Notes under the pieces: generated by a model
Told to the model about the DNA's origin: nothing
The model's input: the letters and a program-made list of their open reading frames with translations, nothing else
Databases searched by the model: none
Part shown: one piece after another, positions 36,631-48,275 of the stretch
Layout of the letters: the number at the start of each line of letters is the position of its first letter
Numbering within the stretch: the first letter of the stretch is position 1
Origin: Cymbidium sinense
Lineage: Eukaryota > Streptophyta > Magnoliopsida > Asparagales > Orchidaceae
DNA: 64,000 nt
NCBI GenBank assembly: GCA_021442155.1
Contig: CM038225.1
Location: 81,418,925-81,482,924, forward strand
Direction: 5' to 3'
Program-made: the position numbers and the translations under genes

Positions 36631-37265
36631 AGCACGACTGCAAGACGAAGGCAGAAGAGAGGGGTGGTAGGGACCAGATGCGTGTTTTGAAGGCAGAGAG
36701 TTGTCGACGACGGTTTCTTATTTTGGGCTGAGCGGTTTCTTAAACCGGAGAGGTTTTCGAAGGCTCGTTGTCGCTTCTTCATTGGTCAAATGACCCCAGC
36801 CGTCCTTGTACAGACCACCACCTCTCTTGACGGCGGGATAACAATAGTCATAAGCAATAAATGAGCTTAGAATTTACGGTAATTTGCGACAGTGCTAGTC
36901 TTTTTTCTCTCTTGAATATGAAGTCTCAAAATTTAGATAGAGAGAGAAAAATCTCTACCAATTATCTCACAGCTCAACGGCCATATTATTCTTGTCAACG
37001 TAATCTAAGAATATGAACGAATCATGAAGAAGGCACTTTATATTTTTTTATATTTTAAGAAAAAAATTATTTTTTCTCCATCAGCAATGCTTACAAACGT
37101 GACGAACAGTCATTAGTGCTCATAAGACAGATAAGATAGGTGGGTCCTTGCATCTTTTAAGAGCCAATGCCTGCTTGCTACATCGTGAAGATAGCCTTTC
37201 ATAAAAAAAAAAAAATAATAATAATAATAAAAAAAAATAGCCAGCAGCAAATGTCAGTGGCAGTC
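36631..37265. other. GC-richer patch fading into AT-rich DNA
   Basis: 36640-36860 is GC-rich for this window and holds a 24-codon ORF at 36790-36864 (MTPAVLVQTTTSLDGG...). The rest has A runs and a T run at 37266-37283. No assigned function. Confidence 0.3.
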
Positions 37266-37620
37266 TCTTTTTTTTTTTTTTTTACAATGGATATTCACTA
37301 ACATCCCATCATTTTATGGATGAGATATCAATATTTACTTTTGGATAACTTATACAGTATCAAATAATTTTAATATATTTATATATTTAATATCTAAAAT
37401 TTAATATTATAAAAAATAATATTTTTATATACATAGAAAAATTTATTTCATTTAAAAAGTTAATGATTACGATTTTTGATAAAATATTAAAAATTTAAGT
37501 ATTATTTATATAAATATTAAAATAATAATATTAGATATGTAAATATATAAAAATAATATACTATATATGTAAATGTCTCATTACTTTTATTTATAATTAT
37601 TAGAGGCAATAATATATTTC
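37266..37620. mobile_element. MITE-like AT-rich element related to the one at 256-495
   Basis: The right end (37533-37582) reads ATTAGATATGTAAATATATA followed by ACTATATATGTAAATGTCTC. This is close to the right arm of the first foldback element. The interior is AT-rich and non-coding. The left arm is diverged, so boundaries are approximate. Confidence 0.4.
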
Positions 37621-37624
37621 CTTG

Positions 37625-37638
37625 AAACACGCATTTTT
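37625..37638. repeat. target-site duplication of the L1 LINE, left copy
   Basis: AAACACGCATTTTT, identical over 14 bases to 43477-43490 on the other side of the LINE. Confidence 0.9.
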
Positions 37639-39250
37639 TTTTTTGGAAAAATTTGAGGGCATAAGCCCAATGTATTCCAAAATGTAATGTATCAAGTACA
37701 GGAGAATAACAGGAAGAGAAGACTATAAGAAAGTAAGAAAAGAAACAGATTACACAACAAACTTAAGACAGCCTACACACAGTTAACAAGAACAAGACTA
37801 CACAGAAAACTGACTTTTAACTGTAAAGAAAACCCAAAAACAATGGACTTAGAATTTTAATTCGATCAGACCCCATCTGCCATCCATCAGATCAAAACCA
37901 TTTAGAATGGGTAGACTTCCACAAGAAAACCGTTGCAAATACTCAAATGGCAACAGAATAAAACCATTAGCATGAAGCACATCAAGTCCATTTCAAAACC
38001 ATATTTCCTGTAAACCCAAATAAGAACAGGCCCTCTCTCGTCAAAAAAACAAAGTATTTTTCTACGATAAACCATACCACGCCTCCATACAACCAAACAA
38101 GCCAGGATAATAATCCAATCCAATCCAATACCAACACCAACATTCCAAAAAAACTCCAACCCGTATGTGAAGCAAACAATAAACCGTAAGGAAGGAAGCA
38201 TCCCTGTACAAAGACAAAACAAAACTCCAACCCTTATAGGAAGCAAACTATAACTAGAGGGAAGGAAGTATCCTCCTTATAAGTACAAACAAAACTGCAC
38301 ACAATCTCCCATCCATAATGTAAGGCAATATTTATAAATAATAAAATCGACTGTACATTGATAAAACCAAAAAAATCCATCTGCATATACAGTGCACCAA
38401 TCAATCACGTTGGTGAAGCTTAACTCCATCCAAGGTTACCGTGTAATGAGCATCAGTGGTTAATATTTGAATACCCTTGGGTAAACAAAGTGTCATCATC
38501 GCCCGATTGCATACCGCAACCATGTCCAAAGGGCCCAGATTCAGATTTATCAGCGCAAAGATAGCCAGAAATAATCAAATGGAATAGCAGGGTTAGAGAT
38601 CCTATTCCTCCAACTTAAGATGATTTGCATAACACTTGTCGCCGGACTCATTAACCTTCCATCTTGCTATTTTAAAGGCAATTCTATTAATATGATCAAG
38701 TAAGTCGAGTGGAGAAACAAGGTGAGTTATAAGCCTTTTATTTCTTTCTCCAAAGACTAATTAAAGAAATGGAAAGAAAGTGTATTCTTTTGCGATTTTA
38801 TGCACATTTGGTTCTAAACTATTTAGAACTTGTTGCAAAGTAGATTGCATTAAAAGAAATTGCCATTGGGAATACTTCTAATCGATGCATCTAAAATGGA
38901 CATTCAAAGAAGAGAGATGTGAATGTGTTTCAATCATTAAAATAAAACCTATATAGTTTGATGAGCCCTCTTTAGCAAGCAAATCGAAGTTTTAACCCAC
39001 CAAGATAAGCCATCCAACAATATAAAGCATAATTAACAAAGACAACCTAAAACCGATAGACTTAAACCAATTTACGTAAGGTAAGTGCTCAAAGAGAGTC
39101 TGCTTGAAATCTCATTAGTGGGTTACGCAATAAAACCCCAAGTAATCCAAATCACCACCTAATAGGTATAGAAGCACAAGCATATAACAGTGGATATTCA
39201 ACAAGAAAGAAGGATGGAATTCTCCAATTCCCATCGAAATAAAAGTGCAA
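37639..39250 (-). other. L1 3' untranslated region and distal ORF2 debris
   Basis: This follows the zf-RVT-like fragment. Overlapping frames at 37902-38246 are rich in Phe/Leu/Gly and are not a recognised protein. Contains the tandem duplication at 38151-38292 and ends in the terminal poly-A (poly-T on this strand). Confidence 0.5.
38151..38292 (-). repeat. 71-bp tandem duplication in the L1 3' region
   Basis: Two units starting AAACTCCAACCC at 38151 and 38222, both containing GAAGCAAAC, GGAAGGAAG and GTACAAA at matching offsets. They have diverged, so the duplication is older than this insertion or arose early. Confidence 0.75.
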
Positions 39251-42070
39251 AGCTTAGCATTTTATAAGTTTGCTGTGTATGGTCACATTAGTATCCCACA
39301 TGTGTTTATCATTCCCACACCAAGGATAAAGCAAAGAAAATGAATGGCCATTTCCTATGTGATAGTTTAATTTATCACAATATAGCGATTTGCATACAAT
39401 TTCATTTCCTTCCACATAGAGGAGACTTTGTGTAGAGGGATTCCAAATAGAACTGACACACATTTCATCGCAAAGAGAGATTCTCGCTTAATGTTTTCCA
39501 CATTGTTTTGATTGTTTTGATTTTACATAGTGAATTAAGAGAGAGAGAGAATGCCTATTCCACCTTTCTCTTTAGGACGAGATGTTTTATCCCAAGATAT
39601 AGTAGTAAGTTTGTTTGAAACCCCATTATTATGATAGAAGAATCTTGAAGTGAGTAAATTTGCTTTTAAAACACCTTTGGGAATGAACATAGATCTAAAC
39701 CAATAAGATATGAAGTTGTTAACAGATGATCTAAGTAATTGTAATCTTCCTCCAAGAGACGTAAACTTACACTTCCAACCAAAGAAGCCATCTTTGCAAT
39801 TTGTCAAATAAACTTGAGAAGTTCATGAGTTTAGAGAGATCCCAAGGTTGGGGAAGACCCAAATATTTGATGGGAAAACACTTGAGTAATATTAAGAATA
39901 CTACAAAGGTTTTCCACCTCCCTTGAACCTTTAGAAAAATAAATGAGGGATTTTTCCAGATTAATGATAAGTCCTGTGTATTTTTTTAATTTCTCAAGAC
40001 AAAATTTCAGGGAGCCCACTGAATGGATATCCGCAGCCTACTAAGAGATCATAAAAGCAAATGAGAAATTTGACAAGTTCCAAAGAATCGAGGTCTCAGA
40101 TCTAAATAAGTTAACCTCTTTCACTATTAAACAGAAAAGGTGTCTATGGCTATGGTAAACAAGAATGGGGATAATGGACAACCTTGAGACCACCAAATTT
40201 TGAAGTAAAGTAACCTTTAATTTCTCCATTTAGAATGATTGAGAAAGGGATATCGATACATGCTTTCACCTAATTAATAAATCTACTAGGAAAAACCCAA
40301 TAGATTTCGCCTAGTAGAAGAGCATCCCCGTTAATAGAGTCAAAAGCCTTCCTAAGATCAAGTTTGGCAAGAAAACCCCATGTGATTTGCTATGAAACAA
40401 CTCCACATTACACCGCCATAGTGATATTATCTCAAAATGTCCCTTCCTTTAACAAATGCAATGAGTTAATTAAAGAGGAAGGACTTTCTTCATCCTAGAA
40501 GCAAGAACTTTGGCAATAGCTTTGTAAAAGTGTTGCGAGAGATATAGGTAGTCGAAATTGAGTTGGAATGTTTAACTTTAGGAATCAAAGTTATCAAAGA
40601 ATGTTTTGACTGTCGAGAGCTTTTGGGTTTTGAAAAAGTGACGAATGCATTTAAAAAGTCGTTTCCGTAACTTCTCAAGAGAGAAAAATTTGGAAGTAAA
40701 ACCATCTGCACCTGGAGCTTTATTCTCACTTATACTATATAAGGCATCTTTAATTTCTTGATCACTAATATCAGCCTCCAAACTCATGATAGATTCAGTA
40801 GAGAGTGAATTACCAATTGGGATATCCTGCAGAATGAAAGAGTCAGAGGAGTTACTGTTAAAGAGAGCTGAATAGTACCTGCTAAACTCCTCAGCTATGG
40901 AATCCTGATCATATAAAACACCATTGTCAGTAAGAAGCTCTCTAATCACATTAGAGCTTCTCCTTTCTTGAATGGAAAAGTATAGAAACTTAAGATCGTC
41001 ATCCGAGGAAGTAAGCCAATGAGCCTTAGCACGTTGCTTAACCCATGCATCCTCCATATGAAGTAAGGTAATGTAAGATTCTTTAATAACCTTAGCTTCA
41101 GCTAGAAGGAGATCATCAGAGGGATGCCTTTCCAATTTTTCAAGAATTTCTTTTTGATTCCATTTTGCTTTTTCGATTTGGAGTTGTAATGGTGATGAAT
41201 CTCTCATGGCTTCTTTAAATGCACTCTTAACCTTGGATAATTTGTTTGCAAGTACAAAGATTGGGTCACCAACCACAAAGTTCTTCCAAGTAGCTTTGAT
41301 AACTCCCAAGAAATCAGGTGAAAGGGTCCAATAATTTCTGAACATAAACCGATTTACCCGAGCAGTTATATGGTTCATGAAAATGATGAGAGGAGAGTGA
41401 TCCGATGAGAGAGGAGGAGGGACTTTATAAAACGAAGAGGGGAATTTATCCAACCAAGCAGCATTGCAAAAGGCCCTATCAAGTTTACAGAATATGGGAT
41501 TATTGGTTTGTTGATTGGACCAGGTATAGAGTAAACCACTGGAGCTCGAAGTTCAGCCTTGAACACGTGAAGAGAAGGAGAGGGTATTGGTAAGAGATAG
41601 AGGGATACCACCCATCTTATCTTTATGGGAAAGACCACAATTAAAATCACCCATCAATAACCAAGGATCCGTAATACCAATCTCCCTAAGGGAGCTCCAG
41701 AGATGGTTACGAGATTGAGAATCATTCTCGGCATAGATACAGGTAAGAAAAAAGGGGGAGTTCCCATTAGAAGAGACGGAGCCGTGAATAAATTGATTAG
41801 AAACAGCTAACGGTTGGAAATTAATACGCTCAGAACACCATTTAATCCATTACCAACCGCAATCTCGAAATTGGAACAGCACGATTCAGAGGGAAACATC
41901 AAAAACTTTCATAAAAGAAAAGGGTCACTATAGGATTCAGAATTAATCTTAGTTTCCAGAAGACAAAAAAGATCCAATCTGAATTCTTTGATAAGTCTTA
42001 AGCAATCCTGTTTACGGCCTTGAGCAGCTAGGCCTCTCACATTCCAAATACCAAATTTAGGAAAATTCAT
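39251..42070 (-). pseudogene. L1 ORF2: endonuclease, reverse transcriptase, zf-RVT
   Basis: The start is ATG at 42070, giving MNFPKFGIWNVRGLAAQGRK, the classic endonuclease opening, followed by LLETKI. GDFNCGLSHKDK (about 41615-41660) and SDHSPLIIF (about 41390-41415) supply catalytic boxes. The long frame 40578-41453 runs through the linker to ENKAPGADGFTSKFF. RT motif A is AKLDLRKAFDSINGDAL (40320-40370). The catalytic FADD box is degraded to a FYDLL reading near 40055. Then INLEKSLIYFS (39940-39990), GGRLQLLRSSVNNF and TSRPKEKGGIGILSLS (39535-39750, RT thumb) follow. At 39254-39463, IGNGHSFSLLYPWCGND is zf-RVT-like. ORF2 nicks DNA and reverse-transcribes the element RNA; frameshifts and the lost RT box make this copy inactive. 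Confidence 0.9.
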
Positions 42071-43302
42071 TGGGAAGGGAAAGAAGAGGGCTTTTTACCC
42101 TTTTTTTTACCTTTCTGATTGGAAACAGTAACATTAGAGCTTACCGTGGTATCTCCTCCATCCAGTTGTGACTTTGAAGTCGAGATAGGATTCTTTCCTT
42201 TATCCATACCTGTCAACTGATCATATTGCTTGGGAGAAGAGGAGGAAGATCGGGTAACGACACCAAGCTTTAGTGGATCACCAGTGGAATGGCTTCCCTC
42301 TAAATATCACGGGGTGGAATGATCTCAGCCTCAGTTTATCAGCAGTGAGTGAGAAAGAGTGGGAGGTTGATTGAGATCGTCGGAGAGAATAGTTTTTGAG
42401 ATCACTGCAACCTCCTTTGCGGCACTAAGAAGAGTTTCATCTTCCATGATCTCGCCTTCTTCTGATAAGGCTGAGAAATTGTTAGCAAGAGCACATTATC
42501 TGGTTGACGACTACGGCTCCTACCCGATTACGGATACGCAATCGGTTTTGAGGTAAGACTTTATTCGGACAAGAGGTATCATTGTGTGTGAAAGTATTAC
42601 ATTGAGTGCAAGCCGACGGCTTCCAATCGTAGATTATTGGTTGACTGAACTTCTTTCCATTCAAATTGATAGGAATCGAGTCGGGAAGAACGGAGGAAGT
42701 GTTAATCTGCACACAGAGACGGGCGAACGTGATCCTAGCTTTGGAAGCCGTTAGGTTGTCAACAGCTAGGGGAATGCCAATCACACTTCCGATCTTCGAG
42801 AATCCATTCTCGTTCCAACAAATAAGGAAAGTAGCTTGATCCACAATGGGATCTAAGTCCGGATCATTTGACGGAAATCCCAACTCCACTTCTGGAATAT
42901 AAACGGCCTACCGTTAAGAAAACAAGGCCCGTCGCTCCACACTGCATTGTAATCTTCGATACAGGTAAATTTGAATAAAGAAATCCCTTGAGATAACAAC
43001 TCAAGATTTCCTTTAAACCATTTTTTTTTTACCTCAACCAAGAGATCCATAAACGGACTTGCCAATAGCATGACCAACTAGAGACAAATTCCACTCTGAC
43101 CTTCCAACAAATCTTTCCTAGAAAAGACACTTGAACCGGTGGAATGAAGGAAAGTGGGAAATCCCTGCTTTTTTCATTTTGAGCGAGTAACAGCTCTTTC
43201 CAGTTACAATGTCCACGGGATCCCTCCTTGGAAGACCCCGCAATCAACATTGACGGAGATGAAGAAGAGAGAGGCGGGAAGGAGTGATTAAGAGTACCCA
43301 TA
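42067..43302 (-). pseudogene. L1 ORF1: RNA-binding protein with DUF4283-like domain and CCHC knuckle
   Basis: A plausible start is MGTLNHSFPPLSSSSPSM at 43302. A DUF4283-like domain follows across frameshifts (LVGHAIGKSVYG, VKKKWFKGNLELLSQGISLF, WSDGPCFLNGRPFIFQKWS, 42860-43090). Then come NGFSKIGSVIGIPLAVDN and ASKARITFARLCVQI, a zinc knuckle CTQCNTFTHNDTSC (C-x2-C-x4-H-x4-C, about 42590) and a lysine-rich tail KGKKKGKKPSSFPSQ ending at TGA 42067-42069. That stop overlaps the ORF2 ATG (ATGA), so ORF2 could have been translated by reinitiation. Plant L1 ORF1 proteins bind element RNA. At least two frameshifts interrupt it. Confidence 0.85.
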
Positions 43303-43476
43303 GATAGAAAAATGAAAGAAAGAAAAGAGGGACGACCCACTAAGAGCCAAAGGTCAAGGAGAGATGATTGGTAGGCGGAGAGAAATTTGTTGGATTTTAG
43401 GAGAAGAAGGAGGAGGATGAAGGCGTCGAACTCCCACACTGAAGAAGAAGCCCTAGAACCATTCGCGTAGGAGTGA

Positions 43477-43490
43477 AAACACGCATTTTT
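43477..43490. repeat. target-site duplication of the L1 LINE, right copy
   Basis: AAACACGCATTTTT, identical to 37625-37638. Confidence 0.9.
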
Positions 43491-43845
43491 GATATATTTC
43501 TCCTTTTTTTTTGGGAAAGATATAATTATACTTACTTTGTCCTGTTTGGGGATCTTCAGAAGTCTTTCTAAAATCTTATTTTAGTTGCTTCTACGTTTTT
43601 GTTTATTAAAAAAAACTATTTGTTACATCTTAAGCCAAAATAGGCGAGTACAAAAAATTAGTCAGAACTATCTAAACATGTTTAAACAATTGGCCGACAA
43701 GCAACCAATTTGCTAATTATATATCTTCTTCATTATTGTAGCAAAGGTGTCATATCCAAATTTTTCTGTGGATGAGATCAGATCTGTACTAAAGATAACA
43801 GATCAAATTAAAAAAATCAACACTAAAAATTTAGAGAGAGAAATA
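43491..43845. other. AT-rich DNA
   Basis: No feature recognised. The ORF starting at 43747 is mostly a translation of the neighbouring microsatellite. Confidence 0.5.
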
Positions 43846-43847
<2 letters not shown>

Positions 43848-43886
<39 letters not shown>

Positions 43887-43891
43887 TATTA

Positions 43892-43937
<46 letters not shown>

Positions 43938-43960
43938 GTAATAGTAATAGTAATAGTAAG
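43848..43960. repeat. compound (ATC)n-(ATT)n-(AGTAAT)n microsatellite
   Basis: ATC triplets change to ATT triplets near 43884, with one short unit, and end in about four AGTAAT repeats. The stepwise change of motif suggests successive point mutation and expansion. Confidence 0.95.
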
Positions 43961-44469
43961 TATAAATATGATTTAATTTAGTTTCTAAGACTTATAAACT
44001 ATTTATATGTTGAGATCAAATTATAATTCACAAAAATGTTATATGTAAATGAATTTAGTAGCAAAGGTTATCAAATTTTTATTATAAAGTAGATAAATCT
44101 AATTAGTTTGAAGATGTTAAAATATATAAACTTATAATTTTTGTTCTTGTCGTTGCAACATTGCCTGATGAGTTGTATTATCATTCTTTGATGAAAAATT
44201 TACACCAAAAGTTAAAAAAGTTTATTTTATTTTTATTACTTTATGGTATCTATCAATAAGAAATCGCATCATTATACACCATATTAACTAGTAGCATCAC
44301 ATTACATTCAAATTGTAGATAGATTAATCTACAACTAAATTGATCTCATAATATTGACATTAAAATAAATTAATCTCTTAGCACAAATTAGATAATATAT
44401 TACAAATTATTTTGCATTAATGCAAGTAATACAAAACTATTAGAATTATATATAAAATAGAAATAAAAT
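43961..44469. other. AT-rich DNA without recognised genes
   Basis: No ORF or repeat supported. Confidence 0.5.
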
Positions 44470-44990
44470 TTCTTAAAAACTCTTACTCATCATCCTATGT
44501 TTTTCATCCATCTCCTCAAATGCCTACTTTCCTTTATTTTATTGTTGATGCATTGAAGCCATCTCAACCTATTTCATTATCATACAAGTATCTATGTCTT
44601 CAATAAATGAAGCCATCTATTTTACTCCAACGTCCTCAATTGTACTTTTTGATGAGTTAGAATGAGATGCTAGGGAGGACTATGCATCATATGAGATATC
44701 CTGGGAAACTAGGTCATAAATCTTTCCATTCTTCTTTACTCTTGACACTTGTTGCCCTAAATTAAAATTAGCCTACTGAGAAGATGGTTCCACATTAGAT
44801 TTTTGATTGCATATACTTCTCAAATGTATGTATTTATTCTATGAGTGACAAGTGTTAATAATAATTATAAATTTTTTAGTATTTAATTTTAATAATAATT
44901 TAATAATGCATGTATATACTTATCAGGATCTACTATCAACCCACTTTAGGAACTCCTAATGTTGGTGTATATGTGTGTTTAGCTCTGTCA
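44470..44990 (-). pseudogene. possible CACTA (En/Spm) transposase C-terminal remnant
   Basis: Read on the minus strand with stops and shifts, 44740-44600 gives RVKKNGKIYDLVSQDISYDA then SSLASHSNSSKST, and 44530-44480 gives FEEMDEKHRMMSKS. Plant CACTA-associated proteins end in a R..R.GK.YG.GS block, a Ser-rich spacer and a Met/Glu/Gln-rich coiled coil (EEM...). The order matches but similarity is weak and no CACTA termini were found. It may be a different transposon protein. Confidence 0.3.
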
Positions 44991-45120
44991 TTATAGGCTC
45001 TCTTTATGCTTTTAATTTTTCAATAGTCATTTAAATGTTAACAACTTAAACAATCAAATTATTTGAAAAATATATATATACTTTGGGAAGAGAATTTACT
45101 AATGCTAAAAAAAGTTAACA

Positions 45121-46235
45121 AAATTATGACTTGCTTTCCTGAATCTTGGGATGATAAGATTATTTGCTCTCTCTGAATCCAAAGATTTATCTATTTACTC
45201 AATTGATCACTTGCTTGGCTCGATTATTGCTCATGAACAAAAGATCTTCCAAATAAACACCAATGCATGTGATAGGAAAATGAGAAAACCATTGTTCTTA
45301 AAGCTAATACTTCTGATTGTAGCAAAAAAGACAACATTATTGAAGAGGACAATGTCACACTTCTGACTAAAAAATTCAAAAACTTTAAGGATAAAAAGAA
45401 GTGTTTTGATCAAAAGATATGCAAAGGTAAAATCAAGAACTCCTCTAAGGTTGCTGACCCTATTTGTTATGAGTGTAACAAGTAGGTCATATCAAGTGGG
45501 AGCATCCTTCACTCAAGAATAATAATCAAGAAGACAAACAAGAAGAAAAATAAAATATGAAGAAAGTGAAAAAGAAGAACATGGCAAGCCTTCTAGATCA
45601 AATTATAATTCAAATTTTTCTGAAGAACTTGTTGAATAAGCCACAAACCTCTATTTGATGGCTTAGGATGACTACAATATTGATGATGATCAAGTAAGTA
45701 ATCTCACTTATGATGATCTTTTACATTTTTGTGATGAATTGTATGACACATTCAAATCCTTGAAAAGAAAAAAATCAGCTCTTTGGAAAAGACTCATTTC
45801 ACATTTTTGGATGAACATGAAAAGTTAAAATTGACTGCAAAGAAATGGAAATTTAAAAGAGTAAAATGGAACATTTTTCATTTGAAAAGTATACCTTCTT
45901 ACATGTGCTGATACAATTTTATAAAAGGAACTTGAAGTATGTAAAAGAATGCATTCATCTCAAAGAAAAAATGAATAAGTTCATGCATTCTTTCCCTAAC
46001 ATTCATTACTTCTCTTATGGTAGTTTGGACATGTTGCTAATCTATTCATGTATCATTCACATTTAAATTCAGCATATGCATGGATTCCAAAAACTCAATC
46101 TAAATCTATGGGACCCAGGCAAGTCTGGGTTCCTAAAATTCTAACCTAAATTGGTATTGTAGACATGACTTTATTCAAAGATTTGTGGAGACTTGTGGTA
46201 CTTGGACTATAGGTGCTTAAAGCATATTCATTGAA
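45121..46235 (+). pseudogene. SIRE/Maximus-like Ty1-copia gag remnant, to the start of protease
   Basis: TCFPESWDDKII and LSESKDLSIYSIDHLLGSII (45130-45235) match the copia gag helix region. Next comes EEDNVTLLTKKFKNFKDKKK. The zinc knuckle CYECNK then, after a shift, GHIKWEHP (45466-45508) has its last Cys replaced by His. NLTYDDLLHFCDELYDTFKS (45690-45755) is the long C-terminal spacer seen in SIRE-type gag. QSKSMGPRQVWVPKI (46095-46140) and LWYLDYRCLKHIH (46193-46231) correspond to the gag-protease junction (WYLDSGCSRHMTG in intact copies, active-site Asp retained but SGC lost). Sequence homology stops there. No LTR, RT or integrase follows; a different repeat begins about 50 bp later. Confidence 0.8.
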
Positions 46236-46284
46236 GCTCAACAACAGAGAAAAGGTTAATTTACAAAAACCTCTTTACTCATTA

Positions 46285-48275
46285 TTGACCTCACTTTTGG
46301 AGTGAGGTTGATAATCATCTCTATAGATTTAAGATTCCATCCAGGAACTAAGGTCTTCCTAGAGTTAGGACACTTTTAGAGGTTAGGTGAACAGTAAAGA
46401 AGACTCATAAGGTTCAACCCTAAGGTTAAACCCTAGTTTAGAATAGGAAAAGGCCCACTTACCCTAAACCCAATCAACGCCCTATACCAAAATCAATTCC
46501 TCAAACCCGAACCAAGTGAATAAAAATTAAACCTTGACTAAAATCAATTGATTACAAACCTTGCTTGACCCATTAGGATTTAATTTGACCTAATGGCTAA
46601 GTTAACCAAATTTGACCTATATATGCTTAAAAAGGCTAAATCTAAAATTAACCCAATCCAATTGAAGTTGAATTCACCAAAGCTCATTTGAACATCAATT
46701 AAACTTAATTGAACCTTAATTGCAACCCAATTGAATCAAATTGATCCAAATTGGTCGTTAACCTAAGTGACCTAAATGAACCCTATAGGGAAAAAATCCA
46801 ATTTAACTTGATTTAAGCCAAATTGTATCATTCCAAGCCTCATGGTCATTTTAAACACTTAATTGAACATCTCAATCAATTCCAGCAAATCCAATTTTAC
46901 CAGTTGGTCCAATTAACCCAACTTGCCTAAAAGACCCAAATGAGTCAAATTTTAATCCAATTCAAATTGAATGTAATCAAAGCTACCATTCAACTCCAAA
47001 TCTATCATTGAACATGTGTCAACACTCAATTGATCCCAAGTGAACCTAATCAAGCAAATTGACCCCCTTGATCTAATTCCTAAAATATTAAATTGAGACA
47101 AATCTTAATTCAATCCAAATTAGACCAAATCAATCATCCAATTACTTCCAAAATGATTGTTGATCATGATGGATCACTCAATTATAATCAATTGAACCTA
47201 ATTGAGCCAATTTGGCCATTTGACCCAAGTTGGCCTAATTTAATGTAAAGGGCCAAATTGGGCCAAAGTTCATTTTTAACCAAATTGGATTGAGCCAATG
47301 CATTCAATCAATCACAAATTGATTGTTGAACACTCCCTAACTACCAATTGAAGCCAATTTGGCCAACCCAACCCAATTGATCTATTTAGGCCAATTTGGC
47401 CTAAATGGTCTAATTGAGCCAATACCTATTCTAAAATAAATTAATTCAAATCAAAGCCTCCAATCACCCTCAAATGATCAATCAAAATAACTTAACCCCC
47501 CATCCAATCCGATTTGGCCAATTTGATCAAATTGATCAACTTAATCCTTTTGACTCATATAACCCATATGAGTCAAATTCAAATCCAATTCAATCCAAAT
47601 TGAATCATATTGATTGCACTAATAAGTTATAAATCATCATTTAAATTTAATCTAATAACTCTCTTGACTCAATTTGGTCAATTGGTCAACCTAGCTCAAT
47701 TAGATTCAAATTGACCTATATAAGTCAAATTGAGCCAAACCCAACCAAACTAAGTCCAAACCCAACCAAACTTAACTTATCTTTCAGTCTTTCCTGACTT
47801 GACCAAGCAAACCCAACCAAGGTGAACCCGGTTCAACCCAAACCAAGTGAACTAAGAGTTTCAAATATGATAAAATTCTCATTTGAAAGGTCTATTAACC
47901 CCTTTTAGCCATGACAGCCTCTCTTAACACTTCTTAAGCATAAATTCATTGATCCAAGGCTATTTGGCTTAGTCATTGACCAAGGTGAGGTCCCTCTCAC
48001 CTTGGCCAACCCATGGTTCAACTCATATGGGCTATCCATTTCAAGGCAGGCCACCAAATCTATCCAGTCATTAGGGAACCTCTTCCTCACAAATCCCATG
48101 CCATTTTTGGCCATCCCTACTGGCTGGTCGGCTCGACCTGAACTAACTCCTTTGGTTAGTTCACATAAGGAGGAGGGTATACACCTCATCCCCCATTCAA
48201 ACTCATCATAAATGTTCCTCACATAGATAACCTCAGTCCCCTAAGTTTCTAGAGCTTCCCATGCACCCCTGCCCA
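46285..48275 (+). repeat. CCAA/AATTGA-word repeat family, copy 1 (forward)
   Basis: About 2 kb. It starts GACCTCACTTTTGGAGTGAG (itself a small hairpin) and a gene-free header (AGGTTAGGTGAACA, AACCCTA). About 1.4 kb of degenerate short words follow (CAATTTGGCC, AATTGAACC, TTGACCCAA, TGAGTCAAATT), then AAACCCAACCAAACTTA and GTCATTGACCAAGGTGAGG. The plus strand is rich in A and C and poor in G. It shares colinear blocks with 62.70-64.0 kb (same strand) and 61.4-62.69 kb (opposite strand). No protein is encoded; ORFs at 47905-48222 are composition artefacts. It may be part of a large LTR or leader of an unrecognised retrotransposon. Confidence 0.75.

Larger units (their letters stand above)
37639..43476 (-). 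mobile_element. full-length L1-type LINE, mutated
   Basis: A 5.8-kb non-LTR retrotransposon on the minus strand, flanked by a perfect 14-bp target duplication. The 5' end is at 43476 and the 3' end is marked by a poly-T (poly-A on the element strand) that merges with the duplication at 37634-37644. It has the standard plant L1 plan: ORF1 with a DUF4283-like domain and zinc knuckle, then ORF2 with endonuclease, reverse transcriptase and a zf-RVT-like tail. ORF1 stop and ORF2 start overlap. Few indels break each ORF, and the perfect duplication suggests a moderately recent insertion that has since been inactivated. Confidence 0.9.

Noticed and set aside
37902..38246. 114- and 82-codon minus ORFs
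   Set aside because: They overlap in different frames in the L1 3' region and run through its tandem duplication; no known domain.
43747..43938. 63-codon ORF
   Set aside because: It translates the ATC/ATT microsatellite into Ile and Tyr runs.
47905..48222. 105-codon minus ORF and overlapping 69-codon plus ORF
   Set aside because: Both lie in the repeat family and the frames are not kept in other copies; no motif.
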